A DNA stretch of 64,000 nucleotides from an uncultured Arachnia sp. GTDB taxonomy: Bacteria > Actinomycetota > Actinomycetes > Propionibacteriales > Propionibacteriaceae. Below the pieces are notes generated by a model. That model worked only from the letters and a program-made list of their open reading frames with translations, was not told where the DNA came from and made no database searches. Position 1 is the first letter of the stretch. The number at the start of each line of letters is the position of its first letter. The DNA lies in NCBI GenBank assembly GCA_947493995.1, contig CANLTJ010000006.1:116664-180663 (forward strand), read 5' to 3'. A program made the position numbers and the translations under genes. Positions 18,726 to 28,617 of the stretch are shown in pieces.

Positions 18726-19700
18726 TCAGGCGTCGACAGCGGTGTCCGGCTGGATGTCGATGCGCCATCCCGTGAGCCTTGCGGCAAGACGCGCGTTCTG
18801 CCCTTCCCGACCGATGGCCAACGACAGCTGGTAGTCAGGTACTATCGCTCGGCACGCCCGTGCCGCCGGATCCACGACCGTCACCGACACCACCTTGGCC
18901 GGCGAGAGTGCTGCGGCGACGAATTTGGTGGGGTCCTCGGAGTAGTCGACAATATCGATCTTCTCTGCACCGAGCTCGTTGGTGATCGCGCGCACGCGCT
19001 GACCCATCGGACCGATGCAGGCGCCCTTCGCGGAGATGCTGGGGTTGTTGCTGCGCACCGCAATCTTGGTGCGATGCCCTGCTTCACGGGCCACCTCCAT
19101 GATCTCGACCACGCCTTGTGCAATCTCCGGCACCTCCAGCGCGAACAGTTTCCGCACGAGATTGGGATGTGTCCGCGAGACCACCACCTGCGGGCCCTTG
19201 AGTTCGCGTCGGACGCTCACCACGTAGACCTTGATACGTCGGCCGTGGACGTACTCCTCACCAGGCACCTGCTCGGCGAGGGGCATGAAGCCCTCGAGCG
19301 TGCCGAGATCCACACGGACGGACTTTGAGGCGCGGTCGGCCTGGACGATCCCGGTGAGGATGTCGCCCTCGGTGCCTGAGAAATGACCGAACTTCTGCTC
19401 GTCCTCGGCTTCCCGAAGTCGCTGGAAAATCACCTGGCGGGCTGTGGAAGCGGCGACTCGGCCGAAGTCGGAGGGCGTGTCGTCGTAGAAACCGACGACC
19501 TCGTCGTCATCGCCGAACTCAGGCGCCAGCACCGACACCTTCCCGGTCTTGCGGTCGATCTCCACCTTGACGCCACGCAACGGGTGCTCCGTCTTGTTGT
19601 AGGCGTTCAGGAGGGCGTCCTCCAGCGTGGTGATGAGGTATTCCAGCGGGATGTCCTTGTCCCGTTCGATGGCGCGCAGCGCGGCAAGGTCGATATCCAT
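18726..19700 (-). CDS. nusA: Transcription termination/antitermination protein NusA
   Basis: A 324-residue RNA polymerase-associated factor. It has the N-terminal polymerase-binding domain ([17 protein letters not shown]), an S1 domain ([20 protein letters not shown]), and two KH domains with [10 protein letters not shown] and [18 protein letters not shown]. It lacks the C-terminal acidic repeats of proteobacteria, as usual in actinobacteria. ATG 19700 gives the family start 4 bases after rimP; a GTG at 19712 would instead overlap rimP by 8 bases. Confidence 0.95.
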   Translation of the reverse strand: MDIDLAALRAIERDKDIPLEYLITTLEDALLNAYNKTEHPLRGVKVEIDRKTGKVSVLAPEFGDDDEVVGFYDDTPSDFGRVAASTARQVIFQRLREAEDEQKFGHFSGTEGDILTGIVQADRASKSVRVDLGTLEGFMPLAEQVPGEEYVHGRRIKVYVVSVRRELKGPQVVVSRTHPNLVRKLFALEVPEIAQGVVEIMEVAREAGHRTKIAVRSNNPSISAKGACIGPMGQRVRAITNELGAEKIDIVDYSEDPTKFVAAALSPAKVVSVTVVDPAARACRAIVPDYQLSLAIGREGQNARLAARLTGWRIDIQPDTAVDA

Positions 19701-19704
19701 GGTG

Positions 19705-20229
19705 TCAGGCACCCTCTTCCTCGTCGGTTTCCGACGCCACTTCAGACGTCGAGTCGAGCTCCTGCAGGGATTTGGGTGGATTCATCTCCACCTGCACGAC
19801 GGCTCTGTCGATGTCTTCGAGGTTGCGAGTCATTTCCTTGCCCTTGACGTCGAGCCGGAGCTCCTCCTCGGACACTGAGAGGATCCGTCCTGTGATCTCT
19901 GATGTGCCCGCCTTCACGGTGACCAGGCGGCCTGTGTTGCGACGAAAGTGCTTGGGCTCCGTGAGCGGCTTGCTGACGCCTCGGCTGCTCACCTCCAGGG
20001 TGAAGGGCTGAGTGCCGACGGCATCGCTGACGTCCAGCGCGGCTGAGATGTGTGACGAGGCGGCGGAGATGTCATCGAGAAGCGGCCCCCGGCCATCGGG
20101 CCCGTCGCCATCCACCGTGATTCGCAGAAGGGAACGCTTGCCCATCGGCTTGACCTCCAGCTCGTCGAGCTCCAGAGCATTGTGGGCGAGGATGGGAGTG
20201 ATGAGTTCCTTGAGCTGTTGTTCGTGCAT
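19705..20229 (-). CDS. rimP: Ribosome maturation factor RimP
   Basis: A 174-residue factor for 30S assembly. The core [32 protein letters not shown] region contains the family motif EVSSRG..KPL, followed by the SH3-like C-terminal domain and an acidic tail. ATG 20229 (MHEQQLKEL) has GGAG upstream; the longer frame to 20433 runs into the divergent promoter region. It is the first gene of the leftward nusA-infB cluster. Confidence 0.92.
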   Translation of the reverse strand: MHEQQLKELITPILAHNALELDELEVKPMGKRSLLRITVDGDGPDGRGPLLDDISAASSHISAALDVSDAVGTQPFTLEVSSRGVSKPLTEPKHFRRNTGRLVTVKAGTSEITGRILSVSEEELRLDVKGKEMTRNLEDIDRAVVQVEMNPPKSLQELDSTSEVASETDEEEGA

Positions 20230-20473
20230 GGACAAGTACTCCGATTTAAATTGTGGGCTCAGTCGACAGCTTGTCATCATACGGCACAGGGGCGAACCAC
20301 ACCCCACGCTCGAGCGCGATCCACGGTGACGTCCGAATCCGGCGCTCGCGGCGTCCTGCCCCCTCGTTCCGCGTACACTCACGCTCATCCGCACAACCGC
20401 TGCACCACGTGGCGTGATGGACGAAGTGCTCACCCGTCGTGGTGCTGTGGAGACATCACAGGAGGCTCACACC

Positions 20474-21079
20474 ATGGACAACACCCCCGCCACCCAGCTC
20501 TGGCTCATACGTCACGGGGCAACGGAGTGGTCCAAGTCCGGCCAGCACACGTCAGTGACCGATCTACCGCTGCTGCCCGAAGGTGAACAGGACGCTCGCA
20601 AAGTGGGAGAGCGTCTCAGGGGCACGGAGTTCGGGCTTGTGCTCACGAGCCCCCGGCGTCGTGCCCGCGACACAGCTGCGGGAGCTGGATTCATCGAGGT
20701 CGAGGAGGAGCCCGATCTCGTGGAATGGGCGTACGGTCCCGGCGAAGGCCTGACCTCCGATGAGATCAGGGAGAAGGTCCCCGGCTGGCGCATCTGGACC
20801 CACGGCGCACCCCAGTTCGAGCGCGACGACTTTCCGCCCGGAGAAACGATCGAGGAAGTCTCCACCCGTCTGCAACGAGTGGTGGATCGGGTGCGCGCAT
20901 CAGGAGTGGAACATGCTCTGCTCTTCGCCCACGGCCACTCGCTGCGAGCGCTCGCCATGACGTGGCTGGGCTTCGACGTGGCCATGGCGAAGCATTTCCC
21001 GCTGCAGACCGGCACGCTGAGCGTTCTGGGATACGAGAAGGACAACCCGGCCATCGTGCGGTGGAACGCCGAGTCCTGA
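20474..21079 (+). CDS. Histidine phosphatase (phosphoglycerate mutase-like)
   Basis: A 201-residue branch-2-like small phosphatase of the histidine phosphatase superfamily. The phospho-accepting histidine lies in LIRHGATEW, the second catalytic histidine in FAHGHSLRALA, and the acid is probably in EWAYGPGEG. Free-standing members are broad-specificity phosphatases acting on sugar phosphates or cofactors; the substrate is unknown. ATG 20474 is preceded by CAGGAGG; the frame extends 20 codons upstream without a ribosome site. Confidence 0.85.
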   Translation: MDNTPATQLWLIRHGATEWSKSGQHTSVTDLPLLPEGEQDARKVGERLRGTEFGLVLTSPRRRARDTAAGAGFIEVEEEPDLVEWAYGPGEGLTSDEIREKVPGWRIWTHGAPQFERDDFPPGETIEEVSTRLQRVVDRVRASGVEHALLFAHGHSLRALAMTWLGFDVAMAKHFPLQTGTLSVLGYEKDNPAIVRWNAES

Positions 21080-21115
21080 GCGAAGTCACGCGCGACCCGC
21101 GTTAGTGTGTCGCTC

Positions 21116-22078
21116 ATGCCGTGCACCCGACGCTCGTTTCTGCAGCTTCCACTGCTGGCGGTCGGTGTCACCGGATGTGCTTCCAGTCCGGTCATCGTCG
21201 GGACTCCCGGGGAACCGCCCCTGACCGAACCGCCCACCCGGTCTGCCGAAGCTGAAGCAGTTGCGATGTGGGTGGCCGGCTTCGCAACTCTGGTGGACGG
21301 GCTCGCATCCACCGCCACGGCGTGGGGTGCCGACGGGACAAGCGCTGCGTGGATCACCGCCCTGCAGGAGCAGTCATCTGCTCACCTGTCGCGGGTGGTG
21401 ACGGCCAATCCAGTGACCGGCGGCCCACCGGTCTTTCCCACACCCATCGTCCGGGCGGGACCCGGGCCCACTGCTGCGACACCTGAGGAAGCGCTGGCGT
21501 TCATCACGGACGAGGTCACCGCGGGCATGCCCATCCTGCGTGCCGGTCTGAACGCTGCCTCGCTGGGACAGGACCGCCTGTTCCACGCCTCTCTGGCGAC
21601 GGCGGCGGCCGCTAGTCTGACCCCCGCCTTCCCACCTGTGGACGGAGGCGCCGCGCCGGCACCCTTCCGCGATCCCGACGCCCCCGACGCTCGTGCGGTG
21701 GCGCTGGGCCACGCCCGCGCGCTCATCCGGGGTCTGGAACTTGGTCTCGGTCGGTTGTCCTCCGACGAGCTGGAGGCAGCGGGCACGGAGCGGCTGGATG
21801 CTGCGAGAAGATTGCGCAACACCCTCATCGCCAGCCTGCCGGACGACCTGCCGGAGGTCGACGTGTGGGCGTTTCCCAATCCCATGACGACACCGACAGA
21901 GATTGCCACCGCCTGGGCGCTGCTGGAGAGCAACCTGCTGGACGCGTATGGCGTCCTGACAGCCGCCGACGGTTCCGGTGCCGAAGGCTGGCTGGATCTG
22001 ATGCTGGAACAGGTCATCTGGGTCCATCGCTGGGGCGGCCGACTCCCCTACTGGCCGGGCTGGGTCGCCACCACGTGA
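21116..22078 (+). CDS. Lipoprotein with ferritin-like (DUF4439) C-terminal domain
   Basis: A 320-residue exported protein. The signal peptide has a twin arginine (R5-R6 in CTRRSFLQ) and a lipobox VTGC with Cys21, so it may leave folded through Tat and be lipidated. The C-terminal 130 residues are helical, with EIATAWALLESNLLDAYG, and resemble the DUF4439 ferritin-like domain; the middle is Ala/Pro-rich. The function is unknown. ATG 21116 is chosen: TAGTGT lies 7 bases upstream like a leaderless -10 box. It converges on proS. Confidence 0.7.
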   Translation: MPCTRRSFLQLPLLAVGVTGCASSPVIVGTPGEPPLTEPPTRSAEAEAVAMWVAGFATLVDGLASTATAWGADGTSAAWITALQEQSSAHLSRVVTANPVTGGPPVFPTPIVRAGPGPTAATPEEALAFITDEVTAGMPILRAGLNAASLGQDRLFHASLATAAAASLTPAFPPVDGGAAPAPFRDPDAPDARAVALGHARALIRGLELGLGRLSSDELEAAGTERLDAARRLRNTLIASLPDDLPEVDVWAFPNPMTTPTEIATAWALLESNLLDAYGVLTAADGSGAEGWLDLMLEQVIWVHRWGGRLPYWPGWVATT

Positions 22079-22088
22079 CGTCCGGGCT

Positions 22089-23861
22089 TCAGGCCCGCGC
22101 CAGCTCCAGTACCGCCGTCACTGCCTCGGCCACCGCCACCTCGGAGCGCTCCCCCGTCGCACGATTGCGGACCTCCACAGTGCCCTCCGCCAAACCACGA
22201 CCCACCACGACGATGATGGGCATGCCGAGGATCTCCCCGTCGGCGAACTTCACTCCCGGGCTGGCCTTCCGGTCATCCACGAGCACGTCCAAGCCATGCT
22301 CTGAGAGCTCACCAGCCAGACGGTCCGCCTCCTCGAAGACGGTCGCATCCTTGCCGGTGGCCAGGATCTGCACCTGATACGGCGCCAGCTCCAGCGGCCA
22401 GCACAGACCCTTGTCATCAGAGGTGGCTTCTGCCACGGCGGCGACAGCGCGGGAAACGCCCACGCCGTAGGAGCCCATGGTGACTGTGACGAGCTTGCCG
22501 TTGCTGTCCAGGACTTTCAGCCCCAGAGCCTCCGCGTAGCGGCGCCCCAGCTGGAAGATGTGGCCCAGCTCAATGCCACGTTCAAGCTGCAGCGGGCCGG
22601 AGCCGTCGGGTGCCGGATCCCCGTCGCGGACATCGGCGACGTCCAGGACACCGTCGCCGGTGAAGTCGCGACCCACCGTGACGCCCGTCACATGCTGGTC
22701 GACAACGTTGGCGCCGGTCACCCAGTGGGTGCCCTCGACGATGCGGGGGTCCAGCACGTAGCGGATCCCCGATATCGAGTCCTCCCCCAGGACCGCCTGG
22801 CCGGAGGCGTCGACGGGCCCAATGAACCCCACCTTGAGGGCGGGGTGTTTCTCGAAGTCCTCCGCGGTGAAGGGGGCAACGGTGGACGGTTCGAAAGCGG
22901 CTTCGAGACGTTTGGCGTCGACGTCGCGGTCGCCCGGCAGTCCGACGATCAAGGGTTCGGTGGTGCCGTCCGGATGCGTGACCAGGAAGGCCAAGTTCTT
23001 CAGCATCTGCCCCGCAGACCAAGGTTCGGCGCCCGGATGGCTGGAATTGAGCAGGTCCACCACCGCGGAGATACTGCTGGCGCCGGGTGTGTCCACAACG
23101 CGCATCTCCGGGGCGTCGTCAGGGCTGAGTGGGTCCGGAGCGGCGATACGGACAGCTTCCACATTGGCCGCGTAGCCGCCGGGTGAGCGCACGAACGTGT
23201 CCTCACCATTGGGGGCGACGGCAAGGAACTCCTCGGAGGCCGACCCTCCCATGGCTCCGGCCATCGCGGCGACGATGACATAGTCGAGTCCGAGGCGGTC
23301 GAAGATGCGGACGTAGGCGTCGCGGTGCGCCTGATAGCTGGCGTCGAGACCGGCGTCGTCGATGTCGAAGGAGTAGGAGTCCTTCATGACGAATTCGCGG
23401 CCGCGCAGCACACCGGCGCGTGGGCGTGCCTCGTCGCGGTACTTCGTCTGAATCTGGAACAGCGTCAGCGGCAGGTCCTTGTAGGAGTTGTACAGGTCCT
23501 TGACCGTGAGGGTGAAGATCTCCTCGTGGGTGGGCCCCAGCAGCATGTCGTTGCCCCGGCGATCCTTGAGCCGGAAAAGGTTGGCGCCGTAGTCCGTCCA
23601 GCGATTCGTCGCCTCGTACGGCTCGCGCGGCAGGAGCGCCGGGAAGTGCACCTCCTGGCCACCCATGGCGAGCATCTCCTCACGGACGATTGCCTCCACC
23701 TTGTGCAGGACCTTGAGCCCGAGCGGAAGCCAGGAATAGATGCCGGGCGCGACTCGCCTGATGTATCCGGCGCGCACCAACCAGCGGTGGCTCGGAACCT
23801 CCGCGTCGACGGGATCGTCCCTCAGGGTACGGACGAACAGGTGGGACAGCTTCTCGATCAC
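22089..23861 (-). CDS. proS: Prolyl-tRNA synthetase (bacterial type)
   Basis: A 590-residue class II synthetase charging tRNA-Pro. Motif 1 lies in [19 protein letters not shown], motif 2 in [19 protein letters not shown] and motif 3 in [14 protein letters not shown] long insertion between motifs 2 and 3 carries the editing (INS) domain of the bacterial type, and the anticodon-binding domain ends the protein. The start is GTG 23861, with AAAGGA 7 bases upstream. Confidence 0.96.
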   Translation of the reverse strand: MIEKLSHLFVRTLRDDPVDAEVPSHRWLVRAGYIRRVAPGIYSWLPLGLKVLHKVEAIVREEMLAMGGQEVHFPALLPREPYEATNRWTDYGANLFRLKDRRGNDMLLGPTHEEIFTLTVKDLYNSYKDLPLTLFQIQTKYRDEARPRAGVLRGREFVMKDSYSFDIDDAGLDASYQAHRDAYVRIFDRLGLDYVIVAAMAGAMGGSASEEFLAVAPNGEDTFVRSPGGYAANVEAVRIAAPDPLSPDDAPEMRVVDTPGASSISAVVDLLNSSHPGAEPWSAGQMLKNLAFLVTHPDGTTEPLIVGLPGDRDVDAKRLEAAFEPSTVAPFTAEDFEKHPALKVGFIGPVDASGQAVLGEDSISGIRYVLDPRIVEGTHWVTGANVVDQHVTGVTVGRDFTGDGVLDVADVRDGDPAPDGSGPLQLERGIELGHIFQLGRRYAEALGLKVLDSNGKLVTVTMGSYGVGVSRAVAAVAEATSDDKGLCWPLELAPYQVQILATGKDATVFEEADRLAGELSEHGLDVLVDDRKASPGVKFADGEILGMPIIVVVGRGLAEGTVEVRNRATGERSEVAVAEAVTAVLELARA

Positions 23862-23956
23862 AGGGCATCCTTTGGGACAAGCGGAGGGACTCGGCCAAAC
23901 TCTAGCGTCCGTCAGCGCATGCAGCGCACAGGCACGTTCCGTTCTGGCCTGTCGGT

Positions 23957-24355
23957 TCAGTCGACCAGGACCTCCACCGCGCATCTCACACCCGAGGCGC
24001 GTGAGATTCGGACGTCACTTGTAATCAGCGGCGCATCGAGCATCTCAGCGAGCACAACGTACATGGCGTCGTACGGTGTGACGTTGTCCCGCAGCTCCCA
24101 CGCCCGGCCCAGCAGCGGTTCATGGTCCCACCGCAGGGCCGCCAGATTCGCAAGATCGGTGAGGACTGTGGTGGCCACCTCAAGCTTCGTCAGCCCCAGC
24201 CGTACCCGTCGACGCAGTGCCGCTGTCACCTCGACGTCCAGGAGGTGTGGCACGTGCAGGTCGGAGTCCACCCGAAGTCGCTCACGCGCCCGGGCTCCTG
24301 CGCCTCCAGTGCTCAGCAGAGCGGCGACGACGACTGACGCGTCGACAACGATCAT
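23957..24355 (-). CDS. vapC: VapC-type PIN-domain ribonuclease toxin
   Basis: A 132-residue PIN-domain protein. The acidic active-site residues are visible: D5 in MIVVDAS, a glutamate in [10 protein letters not shown], an aspartate in TPYDAMYV and a final ITSDVRIS. VapC toxins cut tRNA or rRNA. The gene overlaps the upstream antitoxin gene by 4 bases (24352-24355), the classic coupled toxin-antitoxin order. The target RNA is unknown. Confidence 0.88.
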   Translation of the reverse strand: MIVVDASVVVAALLSTGGAGARARERLRVDSDLHVPHLLDVEVTAALRRRVRLGLTKLEVATTVLTDLANLAALRWDHEPLLGRAWELRDNVTPYDAMYVVLAEMLDAPLITSDVRISRASGVRCAVEVLVD

Positions 24356-24585
24356 TCGCTGGGGCGCTCAGATGTGACGGCTTCGCGGGCCTCGGCGAAA
24401 GTCATGGCGTCGCCCTCACGAGAGGCCGCCCGGTCGAGAAGGTCCGCCAGCGATGGACGGCGTGCAAGTCTGGAAAGTTCCTGTTTGGCGAAGTCCGAGA
24501 CACTCATCCCGGCAGCCGCAGCCCGACGACGCAATTCCGCATGTACATCTGCTGGCACATCGCGAACCTGAAGCATCTTGGTCAT
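24352..24585 (-). CDS. vapB: VapB/FitA-like antitoxin
   Basis: A 77-residue antitoxin. The N-terminal TKMLQVRDVPADVHAEL segment is a ribbon-helix-helix DNA-binding domain, followed by GMSVSDFAKQEL; the C-terminal part (LADLLDRAASRE) is the toxin-binding tail. It should neutralise VapC and repress its own operon. The upstream ACATGT boxes are the likely operator. Confidence 0.86.
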   Translation of the reverse strand: MTKMLQVRDVPADVHAELRRRAAAAGMSVSDFAKQELSRLARRPSLADLLDRAASREGDAMTFAEAREAVTSERPSE

Positions 24586-24589
24586 GAAA

Positions 24590-24627
24590 ACATGTTAGCA
24601 ACATGTGCCTACAGACTATGCACATGT
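24590..24627 (-). promoter_or_regulatory. Putative vapBC operator: three phased ACATGT boxes
   Basis: ACATGT occurs at 24590-24595, 24601-24606 and 24622-24627, spaced 11 and 21 bases apart, i.e. one and two helical turns. The nearest box is 4 bases upstream of the vapB start codon, and TAACAT within it could be the -10 of a leaderless promoter. Confidence 0.6.
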
Positions 24628-24719
24628 CGCATTCTCACCTATCCGGCTGCGGTAGGACGATGGCGGCGGCGCCCCGCGCTTGGGCGTCCACCTCAGATCT
24701 TCCGCACTACAGTTGTTCC

Positions 24720-25175
24720 GTGCCCGATCTCAATGCTTCCGCATCAATCACTATCGAGGCTGACCCCGCAACAGTCTTCGCGATCCTCACCGATCCGCGA
24801 CAACACTCGAGAATCGACGGGTCCGGCACCGTGACGGGTTCGGTCTCAGGGGACACCGATCTGAAGCTCGGCTCCGAATTCCGGATGGACATGAAGATGG
24901 GTGCTCCGTACAGGATCAACAACAAGGTCGTCGAGTTCGAAGCCGACCGTCTGATTGCCTGGCGGCACATGGGGCTGCACCGCTGGCGCTATGAACTCGC
25001 CCCAGTCGGCACCAATCAGACTGAGGTGACGGAAACCTGGGACGTCTCCGCCTACCCGCGAGTGATCGCCAAGCTCTTCTCGAAGGGCATGCGCTCGCGG
25101 ATGCAGAAGGCGATCGACAACACACTTGTCCGACTCAAGGACGCTGCCGAATCCGACGACAACTCAACGGCGTGA
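24720..25175 (+). CDS. SRPBCC (START-like) family protein
   Basis: A 151-residue protein of the polyketide cyclase/dehydrase-like SRPBCC superfamily: ASITIEADPATVFAILTDP at the N-terminus, the central strands NNKVVEFEADRLIAWRH, and a C-terminal long helix. These proteins bind hydrophobic ligands in a deep pocket; no ligand can be assigned. The likely start is GTG 24720, with TACAGT about 6 bases upstream, again a leaderless layout. Confidence 0.75.
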   Translation: MPDLNASASITIEADPATVFAILTDPRQHSRIDGSGTVTGSVSGDTDLKLGSEFRMDMKMGAPYRINNKVVEFEADRLIAWRHMGLHRWRYELAPVGTNQTEVTETWDVSAYPRVIAKLFSKGMRSRMQKAIDNTLVRLKDAAESDDNSTA

Positions 25176-25180
25176 GACTG

Positions 25181-25239
25181 ACCACAGGCCTTGTCGGGGC
25201 TCCGAACCAGTTGGTCCGAGGCCCCGTGCAGTCTGTGGT
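25181..25239. terminator. Bidirectional terminator between convergent genes
   Basis: ACCACAG/CTGTGGT and CGGGGCtCCG/CCGaGGCCCCG-type arms form a long interrupted stem exactly between the SRPBCC gene and the flotillin gene, which converge. It can serve both strands. Confidence 0.7.
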
Positions 25240-25242
25240 GAC

Positions 25243-26763
25243 TCACTCATCGTCGACGACTGAGCCCTTCACCAGGTCCTGGTTCGTGGCCTTTGACGAG
25301 CGCGTCGAGATGATGTCCATCAGGTCGATGCCCGTAGTGTTCTTGATCATCTCGACGGTCTGCACCACATTGTCGTTGACAGCCTTAGGCACCGCCGAGG
25401 CGCCGTCGGTGGAGACAACCGTCAGCTTGTCGATGTTGCCCATCGGGGCCGCCACCTTCTCGGCCACCTCCGGCAGGACCTCGATCAACATCTGCAGAAC
25501 GGCCGCGTCGTTGTAGTTCTTGAACGCTGCAGCGCGCTTGTCCATGGCCTCAGCCTCGGCGGCACCGACGGCGGCAATCGATGCTGCCTCAGCCTCACCT
25601 TCGGCGCGCACGGCCTCAGCCTCGGCGATGCGGCGGGCCTTCTCGGCCTCACCGCGCTTGGCACCCTCGATGGCTTCTGCCGCGGCGAGCGCGGAGCGGC
25701 GGGATTGCTCGCCCTGACCGCTCAGGCGTGCCTTCTCGGCGTCAGCCTCTGCGGCCGCGATGGAGGATGCCTTGCGCGCCTCGGCCTCGAAGATCTCCGA
25801 GTTGCGACGACCCTGGGCCTCGGTCTCCGCCTGGTACCTGCTGGCGTCGGCGGGCTTGCGCACCTCGGTGTCGAGCTGGCGGTCCTTTAGGGCCGCCTGC
25901 CGCACGGCCACCTTCTCCTGCTCAGCCAGAATGGCCTGGTCGCGGTCAGCCTGTGCCAGCGGGCCGGACGCGGCGGCCTGCGCCTTGGCTGCGTCGGTCT
26001 CCGACTTGATCTCGGATTCCTTCAGCACCAGCGAGCGCTGGGCGATCGCGATCTCCTGCTCAGCTGCCAGGCGTGCCTGTTCGGCTTCGCGGCGCGCTTC
26101 CGCCTCCGCCACCGCCGCAGTCCGATTCAACTTCGCCGATTCGGGACGCCCGAGGTCCGAGAGGTAGCTGCCGTCGTCGGTGATGTCCTGGATCTGGAAG
26201 GTGTCGAGCACCAGTCCCTGTCCCGTGAGGGAGGACTCGGCCTCGTCGGCGACGCGCTGGGCGAATGCCGCGCGGTCACGAATGATCTGCTCCACTGACA
26301 GCGAACCGACGATGGAACGCAAGGACCCGGCCAGGGTTTCCTGGGTGAAGGTCTCCACCTCTTCCTGCTGTGTCAGGAAGCGCTGAGCTGCAGCACGGAT
26401 GGAGTCCTCGTTGCCACCCACCTTGACGATGGCCACGCCGTCGAGGTTCAGCTTGACGCCCTGTCCGGACACCGCGGCCCGGATCTGGACCATGATGCGG
26501 CGGCTGGAGAGATCCAGGATGTGAAGGCGTTGGATGAAGGGAACGACAAAGACGCCGCCTCCCATGATGACCTTCTGGGCGCTCAGGTCCGTGGAAACCT
26601 CACCGGTTTCCGGGTTGGTGACGGCCTTCCCCTTCTGGCCGGTGATGATGTAGGCCTCGTTGGGGCGCGCTACTTTGTAGCGGCTGGCGATGAGCCAGAC
26701 CAGGAGGATGACGAGCAGTACAGCTCCGCCAATCCCCACTACGAGCGGTGGCAAATCAAACAT
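25243..26763 (-). CDS. Flotillin-like SPFH-domain membrane scaffold protein
   Basis: A 506-residue protein with one N-terminal membrane helix (about 8-26), an SPFH/band-7 domain to about residue 200, and a long Ala/Glu/Arg-rich coiled coil (about 215-430) with the EAEAxR repeats typical of flotillins. Flotillins oligomerise and organise ordered membrane domains. An NfeD-like gene lies immediately upstream in the same direction, matching the FloT-YuaF pairing of Bacillus, which supports the call. Confidence 0.9.
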   Translation of the reverse strand: MFDLPPLVVGIGGAVLLVILLVWLIASRYKVARPNEAYIITGQKGKAVTNPETGEVSTDLSAQKVIMGGGVFVVPFIQRLHILDLSSRRIMVQIRAAVSGQGVKLNLDGVAIVKVGGNEDSIRAAAQRFLTQQEEVETFTQETLAGSLRSIVGSLSVEQIIRDRAAFAQRVADEAESSLTGQGLVLDTFQIQDITDDGSYLSDLGRPESAKLNRTAAVAEAEARREAEQARLAAEQEIAIAQRSLVLKESEIKSETDAAKAQAAASGPLAQADRDQAILAEQEKVAVRQAALKDRQLDTEVRKPADASRYQAETEAQGRRNSEIFEAEARKASSIAAAEADAEKARLSGQGEQSRRSALAAAEAIEGAKRGEAEKARRIAEAEAVRAEGEAEAASIAAVGAAEAEAMDKRAAAFKNYNDAAVLQMLIEVLPEVAEKVAAPMGNIDKLTVVSTDGASAVPKAVNDNVVQTVEMIKNTTGIDLMDIISTRSSKATNQDLVKGSVVDDE

Positions 26764-26806
26764 GAACTACTACTTCCTCTTGGGTGTGCTTGGCTCGGAC
26801 GCGACT

Positions 26807-27331
26807 TCAGGCCCCGTCCGGAATGTCGGGAAGGCTGCGGCTGGGGGTGACTTCGACGGCGGTGGGCGAGACGATGGCGGAAACCCATACTTCCGTGCCG
26901 GCCGCTATGGGAACGTCACTGCGCGCCGCTCGTTTGCGGGACTGGCCGGAACCCAGGATGCGCACCTCGCCGAAACCTCCGGCGGGGATGTCGGTGATGA
27001 CCCGGGCAGTTGCGCCCACCATGGAATTGGACTTGAAGGTGGAGTGCGCCTCGCTGCGTTTCAGCCAGCCGGTGAATGCCGCGGCGCCCCATGCGGCGAG
27101 GATGCCTGCGATGATCCCCACGATGACAGCGATCCACGTGACGTTCAGGATCGCCAGCGAGATGACACCGCCGAATCCGAAAGCTCCCAGGAATGCGGCG
27201 ATGCTGGCCAGGGAGAACAGGTCGCCGCCCAGCATGTCCAGGTCCAGCATTGAATCGACGACGTCTCCCAGCAGAATGGACAGGAGCACGACGACGATGC
27301 CAATGACTCCGATCACGAAGAAGAGTGTCAC
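26807..27331 (-). CDS. NfeD-like membrane protein
   Basis: A 174-residue protein with hydrophobic helices near residues 2-20, 37-60 and 65-88 and a soluble C-terminal OB-fold (SMVGATARVITDIPAGGFGEV...AAGTEVWVSAIV) as in NfeD/YuaF. It is a partner of flotillins in membrane-domain biology. The start is GTG 27331. It is encoded 43 bases upstream of the flotillin gene and surely in one operon with it. Confidence 0.82.
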   Translation of the reverse strand: MTLFFVIGVIGIVVVLLSILLGDVVDSMLDLDMLGGDLFSLASIAAFLGAFGFGGVISLAILNVTWIAVIVGIIAGILAAWGAAAFTGWLKRSEAHSTFKSNSMVGATARVITDIPAGGFGEVRILGSGQSRKRAARSDVPIAAGTEVWVSAIVSPTAVEVTPSRSLPDIPDGA

Positions 27332-27396
27332 GCTGCCCTGCTTTCACTGTCAGTCTCGATGGTACCGGGCTCCGGCGGGAGACACCGCGGCGGGGC

Positions 27397-28587
27397 TCAC
27401 CCCCTGTGCAGACGGTGGCCGATGCTGGTGATGCGAAGGGCGAGAGCGCTCGCTACCCGGTTGACGAATTCCTCGACCGGCCCCCTACCCACAGTGAGCG
27501 TCCAGACCATGCATCCGATCATCACGCCTATGGTCATCGGCCAGAACGGCTGCAGCGCTCGGAACTCCTGGATGCTGGCCCTCCCGGGTTGCATCAGCAT
27601 CCACACCCTCCAGATGACCAGATGGGACACGTAGGCGGTCAACGGCATTGCTCCCATGGCGCGCAGGGGCCACATCAACCAGCGCAGCGACGTGGAGCAG
27701 ATCAGGACACTGAGGGCGAGCACCGCGAGGGCGAACCCTCCCGAGCCGAATGCCTCACCCACGCCGGAGGCGTGCGGTGTGTCCTGGAAGGCTGTGAGGA
27801 GCCACCGACCCATTCCTGGCGTACCTGTCTGCGCAGAGGTCTGGGCGAGGGCCCGCTCCCCGATGGTCCCGAAGCCGGCGTAGCCGATCACCGCCGAGCC
27901 GGTCCCCACCAGCAGGAGAATGACCGCGCCCTGCCGGGGGTCACGCAGCAGGCGTCCGGCACCGATTCCTGCAGCGACGAAGGCCGCCCAGAGCAAAAAA
28001 GGATAGTTCCAGCCCAACAGGTTGAACAGTTGACTTGGATGTCCGGGCTGGAGGACCGTCACGTACCGATCGATCGCGGTGACCATGAAGGGCGTTACCA
28101 CAGAGATCCCGGCGGCCAGCATGAACAGCGTGCGGGTACGGAGTCTGATCAGCACGACGGCACACGCGAACAGCACGGCATAGGCGGGCAGGATCACGAT
28201 CACCGGCACCTCCAGCAGCAAGAGGATCGCTCCCACCACCCAGATCGCCACCGCACGGCTGAGCAGCCGCACCGTCGTGGAAGGGCCGGACACATCCACG
28301 CTCTGAGGTGGACGTCGGTGCTCAGGGAAGGCGAGGGTGAGGGACACGCCTGCGAGAGTGGCAAACAGGATGGACGAGCGCCCCACCACAAGCCCCGCCC
28401 ACGTCTGAGGATCGCTCCACTGCAAAGCGGGGATGGCAACAAGATGGGCGGCGAACATCCCTACCAACGCCAACCCCCGGGCCAGGTCGACGCCCGGCAT
28501 CCGGTGGGGAGGTTCCAGCCGATTCGCAGGACTGCGGGACCACGCGGCGCGCCAACCAGTGACGGCGGTATCGGGTTCAGTCGACAT
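27397..28587 (-). CDS. DUF418/YeiB-like multi-pass membrane protein
   Basis: A 396-residue protein with about ten membrane helices. The opening RMPGVDLARGLALVGMFAAHL matches the YeiB/DUF418 and heparan-alpha-glucosaminide acetyltransferase-like families (D-x-x-R-G), and the C-terminal PLRAMGAMPLTAYVSHLVI matches DUF418. Such proteins are thought to be membrane acyltransferases or transporters, but the function is not known. Repeat copy 4 begins 30 bases upstream of its start codon. Confidence 0.75.
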   Translation of the reverse strand: MSTEPDTAVTGWRAAWSRSPANRLEPPHRMPGVDLARGLALVGMFAAHLVAIPALQWSDPQTWAGLVVGRSSILFATLAGVSLTLAFPEHRRPPQSVDVSGPSTTVRLLSRAVAIWVVGAILLLLEVPVIVILPAYAVLFACAVVLIRLRTRTLFMLAAGISVVTPFMVTAIDRYVTVLQPGHPSQLFNLLGWNYPFLLWAAFVAAGIGAGRLLRDPRQGAVILLLVGTGSAVIGYAGFGTIGERALAQTSAQTGTPGMGRWLLTAFQDTPHASGVGEAFGSGGFALAVLALSVLICSTSLRWLMWPLRAMGAMPLTAYVSHLVIWRVWMLMQPGRASIQEFRALQPFWPMTIGVMIGCMVWTLTVGRGPVEEFVNRVASALALRITSIGHRLHRG

Positions 28588-28617
28588 CCCGACGGCCTCT
28601 CACCAGCAACGTGCTAA

